Shown one piece after another: positions 34,976-46,734 of a stretch of DNA of 64,000 bases. Within the stretch, counting starts at the first letter, position 1, and each line of letters starts with the position of its first letter. Below the pieces are notes generated by a model that did not search any database, was not told the origin of the DNA, and worked only from the letters and a program-made list of their open reading frames with translations. The position numbers and the translations under genes are program-made. The DNA comes from Allium sativum (Eukaryota; Streptophyta; Magnoliopsida; Asparagales; Amaryllidaceae): NCBI GenBank assembly GCA_030737875.1, contig CM060912.1, positions 882,159,199 through 882,223,198 on the forward strand. The letters run 5' to 3'.

Positions 34976-37900
34976 ATGGCTGAAGATCTTAATCAACCCG
35001 ACGGTGTAACGATACAAGGATGGTATAGGAGGTTATTAGAGGCTAGGGCCACTGCAGGTCCAGCCAATGTTCCTCCACCACCAGTTGCACCCGTTCCTCC
35101 TCCTCCTCCTCCTCCTCCTCCTCCTCGCGTAGATACTTTTGCAAAGACGTGCAAGGAACTCAAGGCTATGGGTGGAAAACCATTTCAAGGGTCAGAAACG
35201 TTTGTGGAAGCTAGAGATTGGCTTAAGGAGGTGGAAGAATTGCTAGAAATCTTTGAAGTAGAAGAAGGGAGGAGAGTTCGATTAGCAGCTTGGTTGATGA
35301 AGGGAGAGGCCTCGTTTTGGTGGGAGGTCACTAATGGGGAGCGTCATGTTGACTCTTGGGCGGATTCCAGACGTAGGTTCGAGGCGAAGTTTCTCTCAAG
35401 GGCGGAAGAAAATCTATATATGGAAAGGTTCTTGACATTGAAGCAAGGAAGCTCATCAGTGAAAGAATATGTCAATAAATTTAATCAGTTAGCAAGGTTT
35501 GGCTTGGACTTAGTGAACACGCCGGAGAATAAGGCGCCGAGGTTCGTGAATGGCTTGAATGAACCATTGCAAGGGTTGGCTATGACCCACATCCCGATGG
35601 GGGCCACCTTTGAGAAGTTAGTAGAAATGGCGCTTATGCATGAGGAGAAAAGCGCTAAAGCTGATAAGACACCCGAGAAGAAGGGGGATCAGAAGAAACC
35701 ACAACAGCAAAACAAGAAGGGTGGTAAAGACAATAACGGCAAGGGAAAGAAGAAATGTTTTAACTGTGGGACACCAGGCCATCTCAGCAAGGATTGCCGA
35801 AAGAAAAAGAAGACAGGTTGTTTTCATTGTGGCGATGCGGGACATTTAGTGAAGGACTGCCCAAAAAAGGGGCAGAGGGCAGGAGCTACCACGGGAGGAC
35901 AGGTGCAGGCTCTTATGGCACCAAGGAAGGCAAGGGGACAAGTTCAGGCTCTCGCGGTCCCACCGCTACAAGAACGAGGTAGAACCATTTCTGCTGAAAG
36001 CTTAGTTTTTCTGTTTGATCATCCTGTCCGTACCTTATTCGATTCGGGTGCATCACATTCGTTTATCTCTACATCATTAGTTGAATCACTACACTTAAAC
36101 ACCAGTCTAGTAGAGGATCCCTTAGTTGTTTCGAATCCAATTGGGGGATCAGCTTATTTGTCTATGATGTGTTTGGATTTGAAAATTTCCTTACTTAGCG
36201 TTGAATTTAGATGTGATGCTTATGTGTTGGGCTTCACGGGCTATGGGCTAATTTTAGGAATGGATTGGTTATCCAGAAATGGGGCCGTTCTTGATTGTGA
36301 AAGGAGAGTAGTTAGGCTCGTGACTCGCCTTGGCAACACTCTCGAAATCTTTTGTAATCCCATAAATTCGGTTATGCTAAGTTATCTAGAATTGCTTGAC
36401 GCGTCTGAGGAAAATCTACGATCTGTTAGAGTGGTCCGAGAATATTCGGATGTGTTTGAGGAGGTGAAGGGCTTGCCTCCGAAGTGGGAGATAGATTTTC
36501 GAATATATCTTGTGGATAATGCGAAACTAGTATCTTTGCCAGTACGCCACATGGCTCCACGTGAAAGGAGGGAACTCGGTAAGCAAGTGAAGGAGTTGCT
36601 TGAGAAGGGGTTCATAAGACGAAGTATATCGGAGTGGGGTGCTCCAGTAGTATTTGCCACGAAGGCGGATGGGTCCCTCAGACTTTGTGTGGACTATAGA
36701 GAACTTAATAAACTTACTAAGAAGAATAGACACCCACTACCGAGGATTGACGATCTCTTCGATCAGTTAGTTGGCGCCTCAGTGTTTTCGCAGTTGGACT
36801 TAGCCACTGGGCTCCATCAGTTGAGAGTGGCTGAGGATAGCATAGATAAGACTGCCTTTAGGACTACGGATGGTTTCTATGAATGGCTAGTGATGCCCTT
36901 CGGTTTGACAAACGCCCCCTCATACTTTGTTGATTTGATGAGTAGGGTGTTTAGGGAGTACCTTAACAAATTTGTGGTAGTCATTGTAGATGACATCTTG
37001 ATCTTTTCTAAGGATGAAGAAGAGCATGCCTTACATCTTAGGGAAGTGTTGGAGACTCTTCGAGCGCATAAGCTTAAAGCTAAATTTTCTAAGTGTCACT
37101 TTTGGAGGAAGGAAATACGGTTCTTAGGACACGTGGTTTCCAAAGAAGGGATAGCTGTAGATCCCGCGAAGGTGGTGGCCACCCAAGATTGGAATGTTCC
37201 TAAAAATGCTACCGAAGTGAGAAGTTTCTTGGGGTTGGCTGGCTACTATAGGAAGTTTATCAAAGACTTCGCAAAGATATCAGCTCCTTTGACACGCTTG
37301 ACGAAGAAGAACCTAGTTTTCACATGGGACGTAGATTGTGATGATGCGTTCCAAAGTTTGAAGAAAGCTTTGACTTCAGCCCCAGTCTTAGTATTGCCTG
37401 ACGGGAGTAAGCCGTTTACCGTTTATACCGACGCTTGTGGGACATGACTAGGCGCAGTCTTAATGCAAGAGGGAAGGGTAATAGCCAATGGTGGAAAGCA
37501 GTTGAGAGCGCATGTGAAAAATTATCCTACACATGACCTAGAATTGGCCGCTATTGTTTTCGCGCTTAATTCTTGGCGTCATTATCTTCTTGGCGAGAAA
37601 TTCGAATTATTCACAGACCATAAGCCTTTAAAATACCTTTTCTCTCAAAAGGACTTGAACTTAAGGCAACAAAGGTGGATGGAGTTCTTAGCGTCCTACG
37701 ACTTTGAAATAGCCTATACCCCTGGCAAGGGTAACGTGGTGGCAGGCGCCTTAAGTAGAAAAAGATTATCCTTAAGTCCTTTGTTTATTGAGAGGCAAAG
37801 TTTAGAATTCATTTCGATGTTTGACTTTAGACCTTCCACTGACTTCGTACCCGGTTTACTAGCATCCTTGGAGGTCAGACCTACGCTTTTGGGACGGATT

Positions 37901-39361
37901 GGCGAGGCACAGCGAGACGACCCACAGTTAGTTGAGTTAGTAGAAAAGCTCAAAGGAGGGGAGTCATCAAGCTATCTCCGTAGGTATACCCTAGATGATA
38001 AGGGTTGGTTACGTACGGACGGTAGACTTTGTGTACCAAAAGACGATGACCTAAGGAAGACTATTCTTGATGAAGTACTTCGTTCGAAGATGACCATTCA
38101 TCCCGGCGGGGACAAGATGTACAAAGACATGAAGAGAGTTTACTTTTGGGCCGGCATGAAGAAAGACGTGGCCGAGTATGTCGCTAGATGCTTGGTGTGC
38201 CAACAAGTAAAAGCGGAGCAAAAGAAACCCGGTGGGTTGCTTCACCCATTGGAGGTTCCACTATGGAAATGGGAAAGGATCTCGATGGATTTTGTGGATG
38301 GATTACCGCGATCGAGGAAGGGTAATACGGGAATTTGGGTTATAGTAGATAGACTTACTAAGAGCGCCCATTTTATTCCCGTGAAGAGTAAGAGGACTGC
38401 TCCATGGTTAGCTTCTGTATACGTTCGAGAGATAGTTCGTTTGCACGGTGTTCCTTCTAGCATAGTGAGCGACCGCTATCCTATTTTCACTAGCGAATTT
38501 TGGAGAAGCTTACAAGAGGCGGTAGGGACTCAGTTATATTTGAGCACCGCATATCATCCTCAGACGGACGGCCAGACTGAGAGGGTGAATCGCATTCTAG
38601 AGGATCTATTGAGGCTATGTATCCTAGACTTTGGGGGTACATGGGAAGAGCATCTTCCATTGGTTGAGTTCGCATATAATAATAGCTTTCAGTCCAGCAT
38701 TGGTATGGCACCATTCGAAGCTCTATATGGACGACCTTGTCGTTCACCTACATGTTGGTGGGAATCTACGGATAAGATCTTACTTGGGCCCGATATGATT
38801 AGGGAGACTTCGTAGAAGATCGGCTTGATTCGAAGGAGGATGAAAGCAGCGCAATATAGGTAGAAATCTTATGCAGATAAGAGGAGGACAGATCTCGAGT
38901 TTGAAGTTGGGGACATGGTCTTTGTCAAAGAGTCTCCATTACGAAACGTTGTTCGCTTTGGGTCCGTTGGGAAATTAGCACCAAGGTTTGTAGGGTCGTT
39001 TCCTATTAAGGAGAGGATTGGACGGATGGCGTATAGAGTGGAGTTGCCCGAGAGACTTAGTGGTGTACACGACGTATTCCATGTGTCACATTTGAGGAAG
39101 TGCTTGCACGAGACCGCGGAAGTGGTAGAGCCGAGCTTGCTTAGAGAGGTGGAGATATAGCATGATGCGACAATTCGACGAGCTCCTACGTGCATTCTTG
39201 GGTCGGAGATCAAGAGGTTGAGGAGTCGGGAGGTCAGACTAGTCAAAGTGCAATGGGGAGATGATGAGAGCAACGCTACTTGGGAGACGGAAGAGAAGAT
39301 GCGTTCACGATACCCTTTTCTTTTTGAGGGTATGTCTTTTAATTTCTCCTTTATCACTTAG
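34976..39361 (+). pseudogene. gag-pol: gag-pol polyprotein of Tekay-like chromovirus, four in-frame stops
   Basis: One frame of 1461 codons, without any frameshift. Gag spans about residues 1-250, with a proline run at 41-50. Two CCHC knuckles follow: C261/C264/H269/C274 and C282/C285/H290/C295. The protease has FDSGAS with Asp356. The reverse transcriptase (about 550-770) has [12 protein letters not shown] and IVDD at 670-673. RNase H starts near 815. The integrase triad Asp1105, Asp1166, Glu1202 has the proper 35-residue spacing. The C-terminal chromodomain reads VRLVKVQWGDDESNATWETE. Stops: TGA at 37445-37447 in RNase H, TAG at 38813-38815 and 38861-38863 after the integrase core, and TAG at 39158-39160 before the chromodomain. 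The first His of the integrase HHCC zinc finger is replaced by Leu (residue 1035). The ATG is chosen because it lies one base after a strong splice acceptor. The element encodes virus-like particle, polymerase and integration functions, but this copy cannot make full-length protein. Confidence 0.93.
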
Positions 39362-39927
39362 CTTGTACTTATCTTATCTTTAGTATATCCTCTCGCTAGT
39401 ATCTTTGACCTTTAGTTAGGATAATCCTATGGTTGAAACATGTGTTTGAGACATGTTACGTATGGTGGATGCAAAGTGCATGCAAGTGTTTGCTAGTGGT
39501 TGCTCGTGGATGCATATACACACACTATTAGGCACCAGATCGGCTCAGTCACTTCATATTGCATATTGCATATATATGGATGTATTTAGTAAAATGGATG
39601 TATAATGGTTGTATTATCATATAGTTGCTGCATTCGGGTGGATGGTTGTGCATGCATATAGAATTAATATGTATCATTAGGAATCTTTTGCATACATATT
39701 GGACGCATGGCACTATCATGAATTGCACTAAGGAGGTCGACTGAATCAGTAGACCGCCTAATTTTGCATCAGATATGGACATATACACACGTTGTGCATA
39801 TAAACATTAAAGCATTAGAAGTCTTTTAAGGACAATGGATGCTGGTGTTTGATGGTTGAGTAGATGGACGATTAGATGGTAGGATATACATTCTTCTTGA
39901 TTTGGAGATTTCGGGGACGAAATCCTT
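39362..39927 (+). mobile_element. Non-coding 3' part of the chromovirus internal region
   Basis: Between the gag-pol stop and the PPT. AT-rich, with no reading frame of interest. It contains loose GGATG and TGGTTG repetitions. Confidence 0.7.
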
Positions 39928-39941
39928 TAAGGAGGGGAGAA
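39928..39941 (+). other. Polypurine tract of the plus-strand chromovirus
   Basis: TAAGGAGGGGAGAA immediately before the 3' LTR, preceded by CGGGGACGAAATCC, the extended motif shared with elements A and B. Confidence 0.9.
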
Positions 39942-40034
39942 TGTAACACCCCGTAATTTTACAACATTAAAATTCACAAATTAAAGTATACTTAATTTTT
40001 AGAAAAAGAATTAAGTGAAATGGGTTGCGCAGAG

Positions 40035-40078
<44 letters not shown>

Positions 40079-42817
40079 TTAAATAAATAAATATGCGAAA
40101 AAGTTCAAATCAGCGAATTGGGAGGGGGAATAATCGAACCAGCCCATTTTTGAGGTCGACCCAAGCCCCGCTGGGTCGACTAGGGGTTAATCCAGGGTGT
40201 TTGGCTGTCAAACCATGGGCTGATTCGCTCAAATGCAGATTTTGCATTTGATTGGTTCTCATGGTTCAGGGTTAATCTAACAGTCCTAAATAACTTCCTA
40301 CACCTATAAATACATCCTAATGCTAACCCTAAACCTAATTAAAATAGAATAGTTACCGTCACCATGGAAATCAATGGAGCCGCCACCAACTAAGAAAGAA
40401 GAAAAGCAAATTCAATTCTAATTCTCTCAACCCGAAAGCAAAGCAAAACTCTCTCTTTTCTTCTCTAAATTGTGAGTATGATGATCTTAACAAGATTATT
40501 ATCATTTTAATTAGGTTGAGTTATGAATGAATTATGAGTAGATGATGTGAATTATCATATATGTTGTTGTAAACCCCTTTTGCTATCATGTGTATTATAA
40601 ATCCAATGTTATGTGATGATGATACTTATATGTTGTAAATCATGCTATGATGATGTTATGTATGTTGAAAGTTTCTATGCTAAGTTGTGATGAATCATAC
40701 ATGTTAAAAAGGCCATGATGTTGCCATCTATGCTAGTTAGTTCATATTAATTAAATCATCATGTTTGGGTTATGTTGATCTATATGACAAGTCACATATG
40801 CAAGTTAGATTGATTAGAAAAGTTATGAACATATGCCAAGACTTCTATTATGACATCTAGAATTATGCTATGACATATGTGATATCCTATGCTAGTTCAA
40901 ACCATCATTATGTTGCCTAAGAACCCCATATGCAAGTTTATGTATAGATTTGGGCTATGATCATATCATGTAAATTGAGACATTTAACAAGTTGACACCT
41001 TTTGATCCTTAACATGTGTAGTTTATGCAAGTTTTACCCCTATTATGATTAGATTTATTTTAATTGTCTATATGCTATGATAATTTATCTTTGTGCTAGG
41101 TGTTAGACTATACAAGTCTAGCCTATATTATGCGTTGAATAAGCGAACGTATAAACGTGGGGTAGGGGTAATATTAAGGATTTAATATTAAAAAGTTGGG
41201 GTGCAATTGATATGATTTTGCATGCCATAAGTGGATGGCCATAATTGAGTCAAGTATGGACATCATTAAAAGTTGACTTAATTAATAATTTGAATAGGGA
41301 ATTATTAAAACTGGGGTAAAAGATTTTAAGTGTTAATCAATGCTTAGGACACGAGTGTTTGTGACGTAAACCTGCCCGGACCCGCCCGGCAAATCCAGTG
41401 GTCACAAATGTTAGCCCAATGTGAGAGGTCCTAAGCCTAAACTAAATCATAACGGTTGTAAAGACACGAGGTTAGACTCTTTTATGGTGTAAGACTGCCC
41501 GGACCCGCCCGGCAAAACCAGCTGCCATAAATGCCAGTCTAATGTGAGAGGTCTTTATGAGGTTATGGCCTGAATGAATTAAGAAATACTTAACCAGATA
41601 AACATGTAAGGTGGGACATAGGGGTTAAGTAGGTGCCTTGGGTGGCATGAGGAATCTAGGGGGTGCCTTTAGTGGCATGTGAAATACGATTAGTAAGACT
41701 TAACCAAACACACATGTAAATGAACATGACTAAGAGGGTTAAGTGGGATATACTAGTGACAAGCTTAGGTGGGTAGCTTGTGGGGGCCCATTTCGATCAG
41801 TATCCCAAACGTATCTTCGTGGGCTCGACCCAAGTCGAGGACGGGACACGCATGCTGGGTTCGACTGTAAAAGGCCAAAACGGGGAGCAGTGGCAACGCA
41901 AGTCCAACGGGTTTCGTATGCATGTGTGGACCCGGGCTGGTAGGTAAGACGTTGTTGCATCGTGTAGGTATAAGCCGTGCATTCTCAAGTTGTATCGGGT
42001 TACCACTTTAGGGGAGTGATACACCCCACTATGGGGCCAGCACGGGTATCTACGAGTAGGGAGCCGATCGAAAGTGGGTAGTGGGGTACACCTAGTGGAA
42101 TAGGGGCAGACGGCACCTATGTAGACAGCTAGGGGTACGTAAGGCTATTTATAAAGTTTCTGTGTGAAGCAAGTGGGATCAAACAATAGGGTTACTGGTG
42201 TGGTGCAGTGTAGTAATGTGTGGTGCTGTGTAGTAATGTGCGGTGCAGTGTAGTAATCATTCGTTAGTAATTAGGTGTGCCTTTACTGTTATCTTTAACG
42301 TTATCTTAAACGCTATCTTTATCTTCCTAAGAGTTCATAGACATTTACTTGTCTTCCAACTTATGCCTTAGTCTAGTTATTTTGATAATAGTATTGTTAG
42401 AATTATCATACTCGCCAGACTTTATGTCTGACCCCCTCTATTTCTATCCTTTTTCCCCCTCCAGGTCCTCAGGTTGGGCCCAGCTCTAGTGGAGTTTGAT
42501 TGAATTGCTTCATCTCTCTTTGGAAAGCTTGGACCGTTGAAGTAAAGTCCAGCTTGTTATCTTTTTAATGGCTATTTATGTAATGGGATTATGTATTTTG
42601 TTTTTATGAAGATGGATATTGTACTTGGTAATGATCTATGGTTTTATGATGTAACAAACATGTTTAATTTCCGTTGTAATAAAATGAAGTTTTAGATTTC
42701 CAAGTACTATTTACTATCAGTCTTGTTGTAATTTTTCTGTTCTATATTCACTTATAACCTCCATGGAAGTTAATGCATTCCCTTCGTGAGTGACATTAAT
42801 GGACGTGGGGTGTTACA
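39942..42817 (+). repeat. 3' LTR of the plus-strand chromovirus
   Basis: A copy of 31898-34777, with a longer TA run (about 40037-40072), about 2% substitutions, and a small deletion in the first copy of the 90-bp direct repeat near 41353. It ends GGGTGTTACA, followed by the GTTGT duplication at 42818-42822. Confidence 0.93.
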
Positions 42818-42822
42818 GTTGT

Positions 42823-43194
42823 AGTTCCAACTATGAATACATAACCAGTATTGCTTCTTCGAGGATCAACTTCACTTCCAAAGTCTGCATCTACATAGCC
42901 TTGAGCTTTTGACTACCCTTTACCAAAGTACAAACGGTTTGGTACGGTGCCACATAGATATCACAAAATTTACTTGCTTGCTTCCCAATGAGATATCCCC
43001 GAATTTGACATAAACCTGCTTACAACTCCCACCACATGGCCAATGTCTGGTCTCATACTGACCTTGGCGTACATCAAACTTATAATAATGGAGGAATAAG
43101 GAACACCAATCATGAAATTTCTCTCTTCCTCCATTTGAAGAGACGGATCCTTGAATAAGAGAAAGTTACTGGCCAGTGATGTACTGACAGACTT
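42823..43194 (-). pseudogene. Copia reverse transcriptase C-terminus / RNase H start
   Basis: The minus strand translates to FMIGVPYSSIISLMYA, MRPDIGHVVGVVSRFMSN, HWEASKYILRYLWGT and GYVDADFGSEVDPRRS, in that order. These are the conserved blocks of the copia polymerase between reverse transcriptase and RNase H. It lies between two gypsy insertions and reads into 54339 on one side and 31897 on the other. It carries no visible stop of its own but is separated from the rest of the gene. Confidence 0.88.
43190..43194 (+). repeat. Target-site duplication GACTT (left copy)
   Basis: GACTT at 43190-43194 matches GACTT at 54334-54338, flanking the minus-strand gypsy element. Confidence 0.9.
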
Positions 43195-44594
43195 TGTAAC
43201 AACCCGCTCGGAATGGGCCTAAATTTCGACCTAGAAAAACCCCACCGAAACTTTGAGCCATCCTGAACGGGTCATTGGTTCCTGTAAGGATTACATTTGC
43301 ACAGAATATATAGATAGGGATACTTTGAATGGAAATCTCACACAACGGAAAGAGAAAATATAATATTCGAATAAGATGTACCATTATTTAAAAACTTCAG
43401 GAATACAACAGTCACAATTACATCTGTTTAAACGAGTACATCAAATAGTTCATTCTTATAAGATTGCAAAAGAAGTAAAGCAATAACTGCTAATAATAAC
43501 ATAACAACTTCTTCTTCATCATCGTCTTCAATCATGACTTCATTCATGGCTTTTACCCCATCTACTGACCTGTTATATGTTAAGGAGAGGGATGAAAACA
43601 TAAAGTTTTGTGTGACTAAAATATAGTGTTACTTAATGTCCATACCCTACATTTTTAGCAGGTTACATATTCAAGGTATGTCTACGTAGCACACATGATT
43701 CACACAAATAAAAGTATCTAACCAATGGGGTGGATATCCAAGTCAATTGCCCATTAGTGTTTTTAGGGTAAAGACCCAACGAGGTAGCATCCTCGGTCAC
43801 TTATGGCCCTATTAAAGGTGGATTCTTATGATCTCTTATAACCATGGGTCGGAACTCTAGCCCTTTAAGACCCCATCCTTGTACGTTAACATTCTTAAGT
43901 CTATTCTCTCATTTGTAATATGAGAAGTAGTATTGTGAACGTTACTACCTAACTGATATTACCCGGTAGGGCACCTATATCGCTTAACACTTCCCTAAGA
44001 CGGTTTGTGAGCATGCAATGGCTATATATCCTTCAATTACTAATCTATCCCTAGTTGAGCCCTTACAAGCTTCTAGAGAAAGTGGACTTCCCCATGAGCT
44101 ACCCTACTCCGATACTATTTTATGCCTAACCACTTTTAGAGAAGGATGACCCAAAGGCTTACTTCAAATCTAATAAGGGTGGATCCTATGACTTTGGTTC
44201 CTCTCAAAGGAATAAATTTCTGGAGGGATCCTAGTCCTAACCAATTAAGACCCAAACTAGATAAAAAGAGAGTTAGCCACTTAAAACCTTCTCAAGGCAT
44301 ACTAAACCTACTTACGTTCACATGCAATGGACTTATACATATATAGTTATATATACATACACACTAGTCCTGTCACATTAAACCGTACACCTGTAGATGC
44401 TGGATATGCCGGTCGGTTCCAAGATGACTTCTATTACATGTTGGTTTAACCTCGTGGCTAGTGAACTAATTTTTTGAATGGCCCATGGCACCAAGACATC
44501 TCACATTAGTTGGGTTCACTTGTGGTTGTTAGATTTACCGGTCGGTTCCGGGTAGGCTTCTACCATAAATGGAAACTAACCTCACGTCTATGTG

Positions 44595-44641
<47 letters not shown>

Positions 44642-46399
44642 AAAGTCATTCTTTATACGCACACATAAACAAACAAATATATATTTGTTAAGGGGACATT
44701 TCAAATTCGAATTCTAACCTATTAGCATTTATTACACTATTATAACATTAATTAGCGTTGATTTAGTTTATATAAGTGTAATAATAATAGTGCCTAATTA
44801 ATGTAAACATTCATAAAAAGGTGGAAACGTTCTAACGAGGTGGAAATTGTTAGTTTGTCCAAATCAAGGCATACAAGTTAGATTTTCCATACTTTTACCA
44901 CTATAACATAGGCATGATGGCATAATGACAATATAATAAATAGCGGTGAATGCAAAATATACATACATAACAATTTCAACTTGCATCCTAGGCTTGTTGG
45001 AACGATTTTAATTTAACATTATATTAAAAATAGAGTATTACATACACTTATGCTTGTATGTTTAAAATCCCTATTTCACCCAATTCACCCTTTTTTGCGT
45101 TATGCACATAAAAATGCTTACATTTGACCTGTTTTAATTTTTAGTGCGTTTGGATTCAAAATAGGATCCAAACCCAAACCAAATCATGGCATAATCAAAT
45201 CTAAACCTTTTTAGGTTACACTCAATGGTAAATAAAAGTGAATAACGTTAGTAGCAATACCCGTATTCATTTTTAATCCAATACAAAAACCAAAAATTCA
45301 CAAAACCCAATTAATCATGACAATTCATACGTAATTACCAGATAGAGGATTTGGGGGTTTTAATGTTTACATTATCGAATTTTCAAAGATCCCTAGGCAT
45401 ATCTATTCACATGAAAATCTAGTAAAAACATGAATATGCCTTAAGTAAACCAAATTCCACTCAAAGATCTAGGTGGAATAGAGAAAAATCTGTGGTATAT
45501 CCGATCTGCACTAATTCTTTACGTTCACACGTGCTCCAATAATCCTTCTAATAATATACATATAAGAGACATACATTAGAATCTTATACATATATGTTTA
45601 TGCTAAATCCAGAATACTAAACTTATGTAAATTGGAACAGAGAGAGATCAAGAATAGAGTTAGTGAAATAGAAGAAAACCTTACTTTATTCGTTTATTTT
45701 TCTCTGGAATTTAACAATGGTGAAGAAGCAGCATGGAGGCAGAGATGGAGAATGATTAGGGTTTTCATAGTGTGATAAGAGGGGTATATATAGTTGTCCG
45801 TGTGAGCATAGACCGTTGGATTACTTAAAATTAATCCAAGCCTTTAAGTTATTTATATATACATATCCTTTAAGAAAAACCCTAATCAACTAGCTTTATC
45901 GGGTTGTCCAGCCGTCGGGCGGTGACACACCTTAAGAGGGCGGTCGACCCCCTCGGGGATGGAAGGCCCAATAAGGCTGCGTTGCTGAGTTGTATATTTC
46001 ATTTAATACATTCCTTAATCTCTTAATCTTATTCCATATATGCAATATACTTTGTCCCCCTGACCTGTTCTTATCTCTAATTCAAAATTTGAATTCTCTC
46101 TATTTATTTTGAATTTATCTTGGACACACACATATATATTATCTATTTAATTATATATACATATATATATATATATATATTGCGTTCACTATCCAAGTTC
46201 ATTTGTTCAAAACTTCTTCATACATTGACTGTTTTCAATGTATTATATACGAAATAGAAATTCTCCATAAATCCAAATTAAGAATTTCGTAGCCAAATTC
46301 CTAAAGCTGCAAAATCTCATTTTCCAGCCATATTATTTAATTTCTTATTTTTAGCAATTTATTTATTATTAATACTTATGCATTTTAAAGGGTGTTACA
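43195..46399 (-). repeat. 3' LTR of the minus-strand gypsy element (3205 bp)
   Basis: On the plus strand it runs TGTAACAACCCGC to GGGTGTTACA. It aligns to 51154-54333 with many substitutions and indels. A TA microsatellite (about 44598-44639) differs greatly in length from the other copy. No gene was found. Confidence 0.9.
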
Positions 46400-46412
46400 T
46401 TCTCCTTCCCGT
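46400..46412 (-). other. Polypurine tract of the minus-strand gypsy element
   Basis: The minus strand reads ACGGGAAGGAGAA directly before the LTR start TGTAACACCC. Confidence 0.8.
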
Positions 46413-46734
46413 TAAAATATATTTTGGTCCGAAATCTGTTTAAGGGGTGAAAAATACAACTCGCTCGAAACATCCATGTTGTACACCTGTGTTATTTATA
46501 ATTCATTCATAAGCATCCATGACTCGTTGTGATTATGAACTACAGATTTACTAAAGTGAGCTCTATCATAGCATGTAGGTGTAATAATGATGCAATATGT
46601 ATGCAAACAACCTAAATATGCATATATTTCTACATGAGTGCTCGGTGCAATGGTGTTGCATCCATTTCCTAACATCCATTCTAGCTATCAGGATGCATCC
46701 ATAAACGTTATTTGTGGGAAAAATTACTAGAGAA

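Larger units (their letters stand above)
31898..42817 (+). mobile_element. Tekay/Del-like chromovirus with complete gag-pol frame
   Basis: 10.92 kb: a 2880-bp 5' LTR (31898-34777), a PBS, one gag-pol frame with a C-terminal chromodomain, a PPT, and a 2876-bp 3' LTR (39942-42817). A perfect GTTGT target duplication flanks it. The LTRs differ by roughly 2% by eye, more in the first 300 bp, so it is older than element B but still young. It is inserted in the RNase H region of a minus-strand copia element. It or its relatives could supply in trans the proteins that elements A and B lack, since the LTR start, PBS and GGGGACGAAA/PPT region are alike. Confidence 0.95.
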
